Shown: positions 32,976 to 40,601 of the stretch, in pieces
How positions within the stretch are numbered: the first letter of the stretch is position 1
How the letters are laid out: each line of letters starts with the position of its first letter
Origin: Schleiferilactobacillus shenzhenensis LY-73
GTDB lineage: Bacteria; Bacillota; Bacilli; Lactobacillales; Lactobacillaceae
Assembly (NCBI RefSeq): GCF_000469325.1
Contig: NZ_KI271600.1
Span: 1-52,033, forward strand
Reading direction: 5' to 3'
Length of the DNA: 52,033 bases
The notes under the pieces: generated by a model
What the model was told of the DNA's origin: nothing
Database searches by the model: none
The model's input: only the letters and a program-made list of their open reading frames with translations
Translations under genes and position numbers: made by a program

Positions 32976-33968
32976 CTACATCGCGATTGACGTGATGTTA
33001 TAGTTGTACGGCACCGGCTTGCCGAAATTCGGATTGCCATTTGCATCCCACGTAAATGGTTGAATCTTGGTGTGGCGATTAGGGTCAAACAGCGGGTCGC
33101 CTTTGATGTCGGTATAATCTCGGCAATGGTAAACGAGCATATCAGTCTGACCATCCTCGGCCTTAGTGAATGAGTTATGGCCAGGGCCAAACTGCTTCTC
33201 GGCCAGATTGCTCTGAAAGACTGGATGATCCCACTTTTGCCAGCTTTCTGGTGCGAGTAAATCGCTCATTGCGTCTGCCTTCAACATTCCCATGCAATAA
33301 TTGGCGTCGGTGGCACTCGCTGAGTATGTGATAAAAATACTACCGTCATGCTGAATGACTGCTGGCCCTTCGTTCACCCAAAAGCCGCGTGTCTCCCAGT
33401 CATACTCTGGTTTGGTAAGCCGTACTGGCTGTGTTGCCAGCGTCCAAGGATTCTTCATCTCCGCAATATAGAGGTTCGAGTTGCCTTTGATTGCTGGATC
33501 TTTCTGCGCCCAAACATAGTACAGATGCTCAGCACGTTCAAAAACTGTTGCATCCAAGCTGAAAGTATCCAAAGCAGTCTTGACTTGCCCCCGCTCCTCC
33601 CACGCTTCTTCACCGGCCATTGGGTCTTGCGACTCGCAGGTCAGGCAGTACATGCGGTGTTGAAACAGACCGTCTGGTCCCGGTCCGATACTCGGTGCTG
33701 CTGCAAAGTAAATGTACCAGCTCCCGTGCACATAATGTAATTCAGGTGCCCAAATCAACTGACTCATGGGACCTGTGGTGTGCTTCCGCCACACTGTTCG
33801 GGGTGCAGCATGGGCAAGCCCTTCTAATGTACGGGCCCGCCGGATCTCGATTCGGTCATAAGACGGTACGGAGGCGGTGAAGTAATAAAAGCCGTCCGTA
33901 TGCTTATAAATGAACGGATCCGCCCGCTGTACGATCAACGGGTTGATGTACTGATCACAAGTTGCCAT
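32976..33968 (-). CDS. GH43 exo-alpha-L-arabinofuranosidase (GH43_26-like)
   Basis: 330 residues, no signal peptide. The N-terminus NPLIVQRADPFIYKHTDG, then YYFTASVPSYDRIEIRRA, is characteristic of the GH43_26 branch, in which exo-1,5-alpha-L-arabinofuranosidases are known. D17 is the catalytic base; the acid is in NEGPAVIQ; GPGHNSFTK holds the metal-site histidine. It should release single arabinose units from imported chains. First gene of the importer operon; AGGAGA 9 nt before the ATG. Its promoter carries a CRE. Confidence 0.88.
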   Translation of the reverse strand: MATCDQYINPLIVQRADPFIYKHTDGFYYFTASVPSYDRIEIRRARTLEGLAHAAPRTVWRKHTTGPMSQLIWAPELHYVHGSWYIYFAAAPSIGPGPDGLFQHRMYCLTCESQDPMAGEEAWEERGQVKTALDTFSLDATVFERAEHLYYVWAQKDPAIKGNSNLYIAEMKNPWTLATQPVRLTKPEYDWETRGFWVNEGPAVIQHDGSIFITYSASATDANYCMGMLKADAMSDLLAPESWQKWDHPVFQSNLAEKQFGPGHNSFTKAEDGQTDMLVYHCRDYTDIKGDPLFDPNRHTKIQPFTWDANGNPNFGKPVPYNYNITSIAM

Positions 33969-34020
33969 GACTGAAGTTCTCCTATTCCGTCAAATATCTC
34001 TCTCACACATGTGCATCTTT

Positions 34021-34049
34021 AGAATATGCCCTATTGGAACCGATTGCAA
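34021..34049 (-). promoter_or_regulatory. Promoter of the arabinan importer operon with internal CRE
   Basis: On the minus strand TTGCAA (34044-34049), 17 bp, TATTCT (34021-34026). TGGAACCGATTGCA (34035-34048) fits the CcpA consensus and fills the spacer and -35, so CcpA binding would exclude RNA polymerase. Confidence 0.75.
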
Positions 34050-34182
34050 TAGTGTTTTTGATATTTTTCCAACATTTTTTGGCCAGGGTTAACATTAATG
34101 CTTTCTGTTTGAGCCTTTGTAAGGGGTATACTTGGTATAAAACATTATTTTTGTTGTCCGTAGTAAAAGAAACAACACTTAT

Positions 34183-34241
34183 ATTACTTGCAAACCACAC
34201 TATTTCTTGCAACTGATATATCACATCCAAATTACTTGCAT
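34183..34241 (-). repeat. Three TGCAAG(T/A)AAT repeats upstream of the arabinan promoter
   Basis: On the minus strand TGCAAGTAAT, TGCAAGAAAT and TGCAAGTAAT occur at about 34231-34240, 34202-34211 and 34183-34192. They are 150-200 bp upstream of the operon promoter, spaced 29 and 19 bp, so any role is unclear. Apart from these, the promoter and the terminator, 33969-34313 shows nothing more. Confidence 0.4.
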
Positions 34242-34244
34242 CCA

Positions 34245-34291
34245 TAAAAAGGCCCTCACATATCTGCTCGTGCCAGATATGTGAGGGCCTT
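34245..34291 (-). terminator. Terminator of the tandem GPH symporter operon
   Basis: An 18-bp perfect stem (34249-34266 with 34274-34291) around a 7-nt loop; TTTTTAT follows on the minus strand. It lies about 22 bp past the symporter stop. Confidence 0.9.
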
Positions 34292-34313
34292 ATCTTTCTT
34301 GACCAAAGATTAA

Positions 34314-35753
34314 TCAGTACTTCCGCGACAAACTCTTCTCTGCCTCTTCCCGGGTAATCTCCCCATTGTTGAAGCGGGCCATCACCTGAACGTCCTTGTC
34401 GTTCAACTTATAGAACAGCAGCGGTATCAGGCTGATCGCCCCGCCGATGACAGGGATCAGTGCGGACGTGATCCAGAGGCCGTTGAGGGCCATGCTGCTC
34501 TGGGTGATGTGTTTGGCTTGCAGTTCGGCGAAACTGCTGGCATTTACTGAGATCCAGCCGAAGAGGCCAAGGATGAACAGGCCGATGGGCTGGGCCAGGG
34601 AGATGAACTTCGCCGCGAAGGACTGGAAGGCGAAGGCAATCCCGCGAGCGTCAATGCCCGTCTTGTAGCGGCCGTATTCCACGAGGTCCGGGGTGAATGT
34701 CAGGTTGAGCATCATCAGGAAGCCCAGGGGCAGAGCCTGCAAGACAACGAGGGCGATATACAGCACGACGTTGCGGTAGCCAACGAGGTAGATGATCAGC
34801 CCCACGCTGACAGAGGCCACTTCGCACCAGAAGTAGAAGCGGAACTTGTCGACGTGCTTCAGAATCCGGTTGATGAAGAGGGACTCGATGGCGATGGGAA
34901 TGGCTGTCAGGATCGACAGCAAGGTGGTGAACAGCGCGCTGCCGAAGAGGTAGTAGGAAACAAACAAGCCCAGGGCGGCGCCTGTCCCGGTCAGACCCGA
35001 GATGACGTAAGCCCCGTAATACAGGAAGAGGTATTTGTTGTGGCCCAGGTACTTGAACATGCGCCGGAACGTGTACTTTTCTTCCGCCGGCTTGATCTTG
35101 ATTCGTTCCTTGCCCCGGAAGCCCAGGGGAATCATGGTCAAGAAGACCAGGAAGGCAATGATGGCGACGGTCTTGGTGAAGCTCATACCGATGCGTTCAC
35201 TGACCAGGAACGAGCCCATCAGGGTGACCAGCAGGCCGCCGGCCATGGCCCAGACGCGGGCGATGGACAGCATGCCGCTACGCTCCTCGGTGTTCGTGGT
35301 CATCGCTGTGGACATATTGTACAGGGGGATGTCGCTCAACGTGTAGCTCGCATCCCAAAGCAGGTAGCCAACAATGAACCAGGCGAGCTTCGCCGTGGGG
35401 TTGAGGCTGTCGGGTATCAAGTAAACAAAGATGGTCATGAGCGGAATCAAAATGACCGTCATGCGCAGCCAAGGGATATTCTTGTTGCCGCTCTTGAAGT
35501 GGACCTTGTCGAAGATCACCCCGAAGATCGTATCGTTGATGGAATCCCATAACTTAACGAAGACCATCGCGGTGGCGATCTTGGTGATATCGATGCCGAC
35601 CATCATCAGGTACGTGGCCAAGAAGGCATTCAGGGCTTGCCAGGACATGCTTTGACCATAGAAATACAACCAGTATGCGAGCCGTTCTTTGAACGTCGTC
35701 TGCTTCGGCGGGGCTGCCACCGGCGCCGGTGCAGGGTGTTTATTGTCCGCCAT
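34314..35753 (-). CDS. GPH family sugar:cation symporter, tandem copy B
   Basis: A 479-residue protein with twelve predicted helices. LWDSINDTIFGVIFDKVHFKSG is the loop-2 signature of the GPH family and VEYGRYKTGIDARGIAFAFQSF the later one. The N-terminus is proline/alanine rich and cytoplasmic; the C-terminus is a short acidic/basic tail (EITREEAEKSLSRKY), not an EIIA domain. It is clearly a paralog of the next gene upstream, with the same motifs throughout. GGGAGGG precedes the ATG. Likely cargo: pentosides or glycosides from the same hemicellulose/pectin diet, not determined. Confidence 0.9.
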   Translation of the reverse strand: MADNKHPAPAPVAAPPKQTTFKERLAYWLYFYGQSMSWQALNAFLATYLMMVGIDITKIATAMVFVKLWDSINDTIFGVIFDKVHFKSGNKNIPWLRMTVILIPLMTIFVYLIPDSLNPTAKLAWFIVGYLLWDASYTLSDIPLYNMSTAMTTNTEERSGMLSIARVWAMAGGLLVTLMGSFLVSERIGMSFTKTVAIIAFLVFLTMIPLGFRGKERIKIKPAEEKYTFRRMFKYLGHNKYLFLYYGAYVISGLTGTGAALGLFVSYYLFGSALFTTLLSILTAIPIAIESLFINRILKHVDKFRFYFWCEVASVSVGLIIYLVGYRNVVLYIALVVLQALPLGFLMMLNLTFTPDLVEYGRYKTGIDARGIAFAFQSFAAKFISLAQPIGLFILGLFGWISVNASSFAELQAKHITQSSMALNGLWITSALIPVIGGAISLIPLLFYKLNDKDVQVMARFNNGEITREEAEKSLSRKY

Positions 35754-35795
35754 GTTAATTCCCTCCCAAGAATAGAATAATGGCTGTGACTAACA

Positions 35796-37226
35796 TCAAT
35801 ACTTGCGAGACAAACTGCGGTCAGCTTCTTCCCGGGTGATCTCCCCAGCGTTGAAGCGGGCCATGATCTGGACATCTTTATCATTCAGCTTGTAGAAACT
35901 GAACGGAATCAGGGCGAGGATGGTGCCGATGACCGGTACCAGTGTGGCTGTGATCCACAAACCGTTGAGGGCTTGGGGCGTCTGGGTAATATGTTTGGCC
36001 TGGAGTTCGGCGAAGCTGCTGGCATTGATCGTCACCCAACCGAACAAGCTGAGGATGAACAGGCCCACTGGCTGGGACAGAGACGTGAACTTGGCCGCGA
36101 AGGACTGGAAAGCGAAGGCAATGCCCCGGGCGTCGATGCCGGTCTTGTATTGGCCGTATTCGACACAATCAGGGGTGAACGTCAGGTTCAGCATCCAGAT
36201 GAAGCCTTGAGGAATCGACCGCAGGATCATCAAGGTAATGTACACCGGGACAGACTTGTAACCGAATAGATAGACGGCTGCGCCAACGACGATCCAGGCC
36301 ACATTGCTGAAGTAGAACAGCTTGAACTTGTCCACCCGCTTCAAGATCGGGTTAATGAACACGGAGAGCAGCGCGATGGGCAGGGCCGTGAGAATGGACA
36401 TCAAGGTACTGAACAAGGCACTGCCGAAGAGGTAGTAGGACACGAACAGGTCGATGGCGGCGTTGGTCATCAAGACGCCGGAGATAACATAGCCGCTGTA
36501 GAACAGGAATAAGTACTTGTTGCTGCGCAGATAATGGAACATGCGCCGGAAGGTGTAGTTTTCTTCCGTCTGCTTGACCTTGATCCGTTCCTTCCCCCGC
36601 ACCGATACCGGCAGCATGGTGAGAAAGACGATCAGGACCACAATGGCGACGGTCTGGGTGAAGGTGAACCCGACCCGCTCGCTGACCAGGAATGTCCCCA
36701 TCAACGTAGTGAGGAAGCCCCCGGCCATGGCGTAGACCCGGGCAATGGAGAGCATGCCGTTACGTTCCGTGGTGTTGCTGGTCATGGCGGTGGTCATATT
36801 ATAGATGGGAATATCGCTCAGGGTGTAGCTCGCGTCCCAGAGCAAGTACCCGCCGATGAACCACACCAGCTTCGCCGCCGGGTTAAGACTGTCGGGAATT
36901 AAGTAGATGAACATCGTGGTCAGCGGAATGACGATCAGCGTGATGCGCAGCCAGGGCAGATTCTTATTGCCGCTCTTGAAGTGGACCTTATCGAAGATGA
37001 TCCCGAAGATCGTGTCATTCACCGAATCCCATAACTTGACGAAGACCATCGCCGTGGCAATTTTCGTCAAGTCGATGCCGATCATCATCAAGTAGGTCGC
37101 CAAGAAGCCGTTGAGCGCGGTCCACGACATGCTTTGGCCATAGAAGTACAGCCAATAGTCGAACCGTTCGCGGAAGGTCGTCTGCCGCGGCGGCGCAGCC
37201 ACCGTTGTCGTTTTTTCTTTTGCCAT
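35796..37226 (-). CDS. GPH family sugar:cation symporter, tandem copy A
   Basis: 476 residues from the ATG at 37226 (MAKEKTTTV), chosen because GGGGGA abuts the ATG at 37232 but is 6 nt from this one. It has the same plan as copy B: YWLYFYGQSMSW, LWDSVNDTIFGIIFDKVHFKSGN, VEYGQYKTGIDARGIAFAFQSFAAKF, and the C-terminal EITREEADRSLSRKY. 42 bp separate the two, which probably arose by duplication and are cotranscribed. A promoter-like TTGACA and a CRE-like box lie upstream at about 37310-37370. Confidence 0.9.
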   Translation of the reverse strand: MAKEKTTTVAAPPRQTTFRERFDYWLYFYGQSMSWTALNGFLATYLMMIGIDLTKIATAMVFVKLWDSVNDTIFGIIFDKVHFKSGNKNLPWLRITLIVIPLTTMFIYLIPDSLNPAAKLVWFIGGYLLWDASYTLSDIPIYNMTTAMTSNTTERNGMLSIARVYAMAGGFLTTLMGTFLVSERVGFTFTQTVAIVVLIVFLTMLPVSVRGKERIKVKQTEENYTFRRMFHYLRSNKYLFLFYSGYVISGVLMTNAAIDLFVSYYLFGSALFSTLMSILTALPIALLSVFINPILKRVDKFKLFYFSNVAWIVVGAAVYLFGYKSVPVYITLMILRSIPQGFIWMLNLTFTPDCVEYGQYKTGIDARGIAFAFQSFAAKFTSLSQPVGLFILSLFGWVTINASSFAELQAKHITQTPQALNGLWITATLVPVIGTILALIPFSFYKLNDKDVQIMARFNAGEITREEADRSLSRKY

Positions 37227-37232
37227 ATTCAT

Positions 37233-37652
37233 TCCCCCATTACGACTGCGTGCCAGTTCAGAAAGGCCCGCACCAGATCAGCACACTGAACAGCGAACAA
37301 GGTCTGTTCATAGGTGAAGCGCTTTCTTTTCTTCTACTATAGTCGCCTGTTTTGCGGCCATTGTCAAAGATTCATGCTTTTGAGCAAACCGCCGATGAAC
37401 AAGTTTTGGCGACTTCGTCATCTGAAAAGTGTTGCCCGCGTTGGCTTTTCATCGATGGGCAAAAACAACGGTGGCGATTTCGTCAAGAAGCAAAGACGAC
37501 TTGTCAGATGTGGTGGCAAAGTCAGCCACCCCGTTGCTGGGCCGGCAATACAGCAAGTCAGATTTTCGTTTTATTTCGAATGCACGCGTATTTTGAGCCC
37601 CAAGTTGCGTAATTTCACTATGGAACCAAAATGAAAATGGAGGTCACTGCAG
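37233..37652. promoter_or_regulatory. Intergenic control region of the GPH pair
   Basis: On the minus strand TTGACA (near 37365) is followed after 17-20 bp by GACTATAGT, a possible promoter for the symporters; just downstream GAAAGCGCTTCAC resembles a CRE. The rest is lower in GC than the neighbours and holds no gene I can support. For the plus-strand gene at 37653 only a good ribosome binding site (GGAGGT) is seen. Confidence 0.45.
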
Positions 37653-38231
37653 ATGGAAATTCGTATTCCACTTTTTCGAGTGGACGAAAAAAAATTGGTG
37701 TTGGTTGCCGGGCACGTTGTTCCAGCGTCAACCGAAGAAGGGGATTGGGCCGGCGCTGGCTTATATTTCTGGGACAATTTGGGTAACGCATCATTCTGGC
37801 TATCCACCAAGCGCACGAACAAGCACCGGTATTCAATTGTGAAATGTTGGCTGCTTACTCGGGAGAACCAAGTATTGGACTTGACCGAGCCAAATTCTGT
37901 TCGGCGATTTTTGAGCCTCATCGCATTGTTCAAAAGTAGTCACCCTCGCGTATTTCTTGGCGTAGACGAAACACACAAGGGTGCCTTAATCAATACCCTC
38001 CGCCGCTGGATACCACGCTGGAATGCTGGCAACCCGTCCCGCTTTATCCCAGTATTCACTGTTGTGAAGGTAATTGGCTATTACCCAAGAGCCCCAGAAC
38101 CGTTTTTGTTCATGCAAGGTGACGTCCAAAAAACGTTGCCACATGCTACAATTACGGCGAAGCCAATCTATTCAATCATCGATCAAAAACAGTTAACGGA
38201 CTCGACAATTATATTAGGAGATGAGCCTTGA
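37653..38231 (+). CDS. Hypothetical protein with ADP-ribosyltransferase-like pattern
   Basis: 192 residues, soluble. FRVDEKKL, then GDWAGAGLYFWDNLGNASFWL, then KCWLLTRENQVLDLTEP recall the fold pattern of small ART-like proteins (DUF3990 and relatives: basic N-terminal motif, G-x-G-x-Y-F with aromatic and N/A-x-x-W). This is a resemblance, not a confident match, and the catalytic glutamate cannot be placed. GGAGGT is 9 nt before the ATG. Codon use is less GC-biased than in the flanking genes, suggesting acquisition. A 67-residue gene overlaps its stop (TGATG), so the two form a pair, perhaps toxin and antidote. Confidence 0.55.
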   Translation: MEIRIPLFRVDEKKLVLVAGHVVPASTEEGDWAGAGLYFWDNLGNASFWLSTKRTNKHRYSIVKCWLLTRENQVLDLTEPNSVRRFLSLIALFKSSHPRVFLGVDETHKGALINTLRRWIPRWNAGNPSRFIPVFTVVKVIGYYPRAPEPFLFMQGDVQKTLPHATITAKPIYSIIDQKQLTDSTIILGDEP

Positions 38232-38434
38232 TGAGTTACCAATTACCCGACGAAGCGACTATGAAGAAGTGGCTGGCCAACATGTCTGACGAGGGAAACG
38301 CTGAATTTGAGCGCGACTTGCGCCATGATTTGGCCGTTGCCGCAAGGTTTGCAGAAAAGCAGGCCCAGGCTGTCCCTCCCGCTCTGCTTCAATACCATGA
38401 CAATGACGATTCTCACCAGTCAGCAGAAGGCTAG
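38231..38434 (+). CDS. Small acidic partner protein
   Basis: 67 residues, hydrophilic and helical (DEATMKKWLANMSDEGNAEFERDLRHDLAVAARFAEKQAQ), with no known family. The ATG at 38231 overlaps the preceding stop; a TTG at 38228 is also possible. AGGAG lies about 10 nt upstream. It probably forms a two-gene unit with the ART-like gene. A bidirectional terminator follows. Confidence 0.6.
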   Translation: MSYQLPDEATMKKWLANMSDEGNAEFERDLRHDLAVAARFAEKQAQAVPPALLQYHDNDDSHQSAEG

Positions 38435-38491
38435 CCCACCATCTGGCATTTCCCTACGCGGGTTAATCGTAGCGGTGCTTACAAACCACAT

Positions 38492-38529
38492 AAAAATCCC
38501 CAGCCCGAGGAGTAAGGCTGGGGATTTTT
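38492..38529. terminator. Bidirectional terminator between convergent operons
   Basis: AAAAATCCCCAGCC (38492-38505) pairs perfectly with GGCTGGGGATTTTT (38516-38529). It serves the ART-like pair (plus) and the ytf operon (minus). Confidence 0.92.
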
Positions 38530-38542
38530 CATGCCTGCCGGG

Positions 38543-39580
38543 TCAGCTCTTGGCTTCTGCCAATTCCGCCGGTGCGGGTTCTTTCTTCTTGCGCTTCTTC
38601 TGCTGGGCATCAGCCTTGCGGGCTTTTTCCCGTTCCACGATGACCGCTTGCAGAACGATACAGAAGAGCATCAGGGTGCCGACGAAGATCTTCGTCCACC
38701 AGGAGCTTAGGGTACCTTGGAAGTCGACCATCGTGCGGATGACGCCGGCCACCAGGACACCGATGAACGGTCCAAAGAGCGAACCGATCCCGCCGTAGAG
38801 GGACACGCCGCCGATGACGCAGGCGGCGATGGCATCCATTTCTGCCCCGTTCGCGTTCAGCCCGTAACCGGACAGCGTGTAGAGCGTGAACATCAGGCCA
38901 GAGAGTGTGGCGCTGAAACCGGAGAAGGTGTAGACCAGGATCTTCGTCCGGGCTACGGGCAGCCCCATGAGCAGGGCTGACTGGCGGTTACCGCCCAGGG
39001 CATACGTGGTGCGGCCGAACTTGGTGAACTTCGCCAGGTACAGGCAGAGGGCCAGGAACACCAGGGCGACGATCACGTTCAGCGAGATGAAGCGGCCGGG
39101 TCCCAAGTACAGCTTGAATTGAGAAATGTTGTAGAAGGCCTGGTTCTTAATCGGAATCGCCTCGACGCTGATCAGGTAGCAGGCCCCCCGGGCGAAGAAC
39201 ATCCCGGCCAGGGTGACGATCCAGGGATGCAGCCCGAAGTACTGGATGAGCAGCCCCTGGACGGTGCCGAAGACGACGCCGGTGAGCAGGCAGATGGCGA
39301 TGACCAGGTACGCATTCATCCCGCTGCGCAGGAGCGACGCGGCGATCATACTGGTCATGGCGACCACCGCCCCGATGGACAGGTCGATACCGCCGGTGAG
39401 GATAGTGAAGCAGACGCCGCCGGCTAAGACGATCATGTAGGCGTTGTTGATGAGCAGGTTAAGCAGTACCCGCAGGGACAAGAAGTTCGGATACATGACT
39501 GAGCCGGCGATGAAGAGGATGGCGAAGATCCCGACGGCCGCGGCCAAGGCCGTATTTTTGATACGTAATTTAGCCAGCAT
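38543..39580 (-). CDS. yjfF: Furanose ABC transporter permease YjfF-like
   Basis: 345 residues of the BPD_transp_2 (ribose/galactofuranose) permease family: SLRVLLNLLINNAYMIVLAGG, LTGGIDLSIGAVVAMTSM, ALGGNRQSALLMGLPV, with about ten helices and a lysine-rich tail (KKRKKKEPAPAEL). It is the second of two permeases and overlaps the ytfT stop by 11 bases. In E. coli the YtfQRT-YjfF system takes up galactofuranose; here arabinofuranose is equally plausible given the arabinan genes. Confidence 0.9.
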   Translation of the reverse strand: MLAKLRIKNTALAAAVGIFAILFIAGSVMYPNFLSLRVLLNLLINNAYMIVLAGGVCFTILTGGIDLSIGAVVAMTSMIAASLLRSGMNAYLVIAICLLTGVVFGTVQGLLIQYFGLHPWIVTLAGMFFARGACYLISVEAIPIKNQAFYNISQFKLYLGPGRFISLNVIVALVFLALCLYLAKFTKFGRTTYALGGNRQSALLMGLPVARTKILVYTFSGFSATLSGLMFTLYTLSGYGLNANGAEMDAIAACVIGGVSLYGGIGSLFGPFIGVLVAGVIRTMVDFQGTLSSWWTKIFVGTLMLFCIVLQAVIVEREKARKADAQQKKRKKKEPAPAELAEAKS

Positions 39581-40601
39581 TTTCGACCCCCGCTTTCTTT
39601 CTCTCCGTCAGCTTGGCAAAGGCGTTCTTGACGCGGTCCGTGGAGAGCAGGACTACGAAGATGACGACCAGCGCCTTGACCACCATGATGGTCTCGGCGG
39701 GCACCCCGAACGTGTAGATGGTGGTGGTCAGCGTCTGGATGAACAGCGCGCCGATGACCGTGCCGGCCAGGTAGAACTTGCCGCCGTCCATGGAGGTGCC
39801 GCCCAGTACAACGGCCAGAATGGCATCCAGCTCGAGGAGCAGCCCGTTGTTGTTGCCGTCGGCGCTGGAGACGTTGGCGCTCTCAATCATGCCGGACAGC
39901 GCCGCCAGCAGACCGCAGATGATATAGACGATCCAGAGAATCTGGGTGGTGGAAATCCCGGCGTAGCGCGCCGAGGTCTCGTTAATGCCCACCGCTTCAA
40001 TGGACGTGCCCAAAGATGTCTTCCTGGTCAGGAGCCACACCCCCAGGGTCACCAGGATCATGATGATCGTGGGAAAAGGAATCCCGAAAACGTAGCCGCG
40101 CCCCAGGAACGCATAAGCCTTGCTGTTGATGGTCAGAATCTGGCCGCCGGAGATGATCTGGGCAATCCCCCGTCCCACTGTCATCAGGATCAGCGTGGCG
40201 ATCATCGGCTGGATGTTCAGCTTGGCGACGAGAAAGCCGTTCCAAACGCCGCAGGCCAGACCGGCCAGCAACCCGCAGAGGATCGCTGGGGCCGCCGCCA
40301 TACCGGCTGACTTGAGGAGGAAGACAGCGACCATGGCCCCCACCGCGGAGACCGAGCCGACGGAGATATCGACGCCCCGGGTGGCGATGACCAGACACAT
40401 GCCCAAGGACACGATGACCAGGGAGGAGCCTCGGTTCAGCACGTCGATGATACTGCCGTATAGGTGGCCGTTATTGAATGAGATCTGGAAAAATTTGGGC
40501 GAGAAGAACACATTGAACAAGAGCACGATCAAGATCCCGATGACCGCCCAGGCTTCTTTGTGCTGCATGAAGCCTTTCAGCTTCTGTTTGACTTGATTCA
40601 T
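39570..40601 (-). CDS. ytfT: Furanose ABC transporter permease YtfT-like
   Basis: 343 residues of the same permease family, about ten helices. LVIVSLGMCLVIATRGVDISVG is the family signature; SIEAVGINETSARYAGI is the ATPase-contact loop. Its ATG overlaps the ytfR stop (ATGA) and its own stop overlaps yjfF, so the three are translationally coupled. Confidence 0.9.
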   Translation of the reverse strand: MNQVKQKLKGFMQHKEAWAVIGILIVLLFNVFFSPKFFQISFNNGHLYGSIIDVLNRGSSLVIVSLGMCLVIATRGVDISVGSVSAVGAMVAVFLLKSAGMAAAPAILCGLLAGLACGVWNGFLVAKLNIQPMIATLILMTVGRGIAQIISGGQILTINSKAYAFLGRGYVFGIPFPTIIMILVTLGVWLLTRKTSLGTSIEAVGINETSARYAGISTTQILWIVYIICGLLAALSGMIESANVSSADGNNNGLLLELDAILAVVLGGTSMDGGKFYLAGTVIGALFIQTLTTTIYTFGVPAETIMVVKALVVIFVVLLSTDRVKNAFAKLTERKKAGVENAG

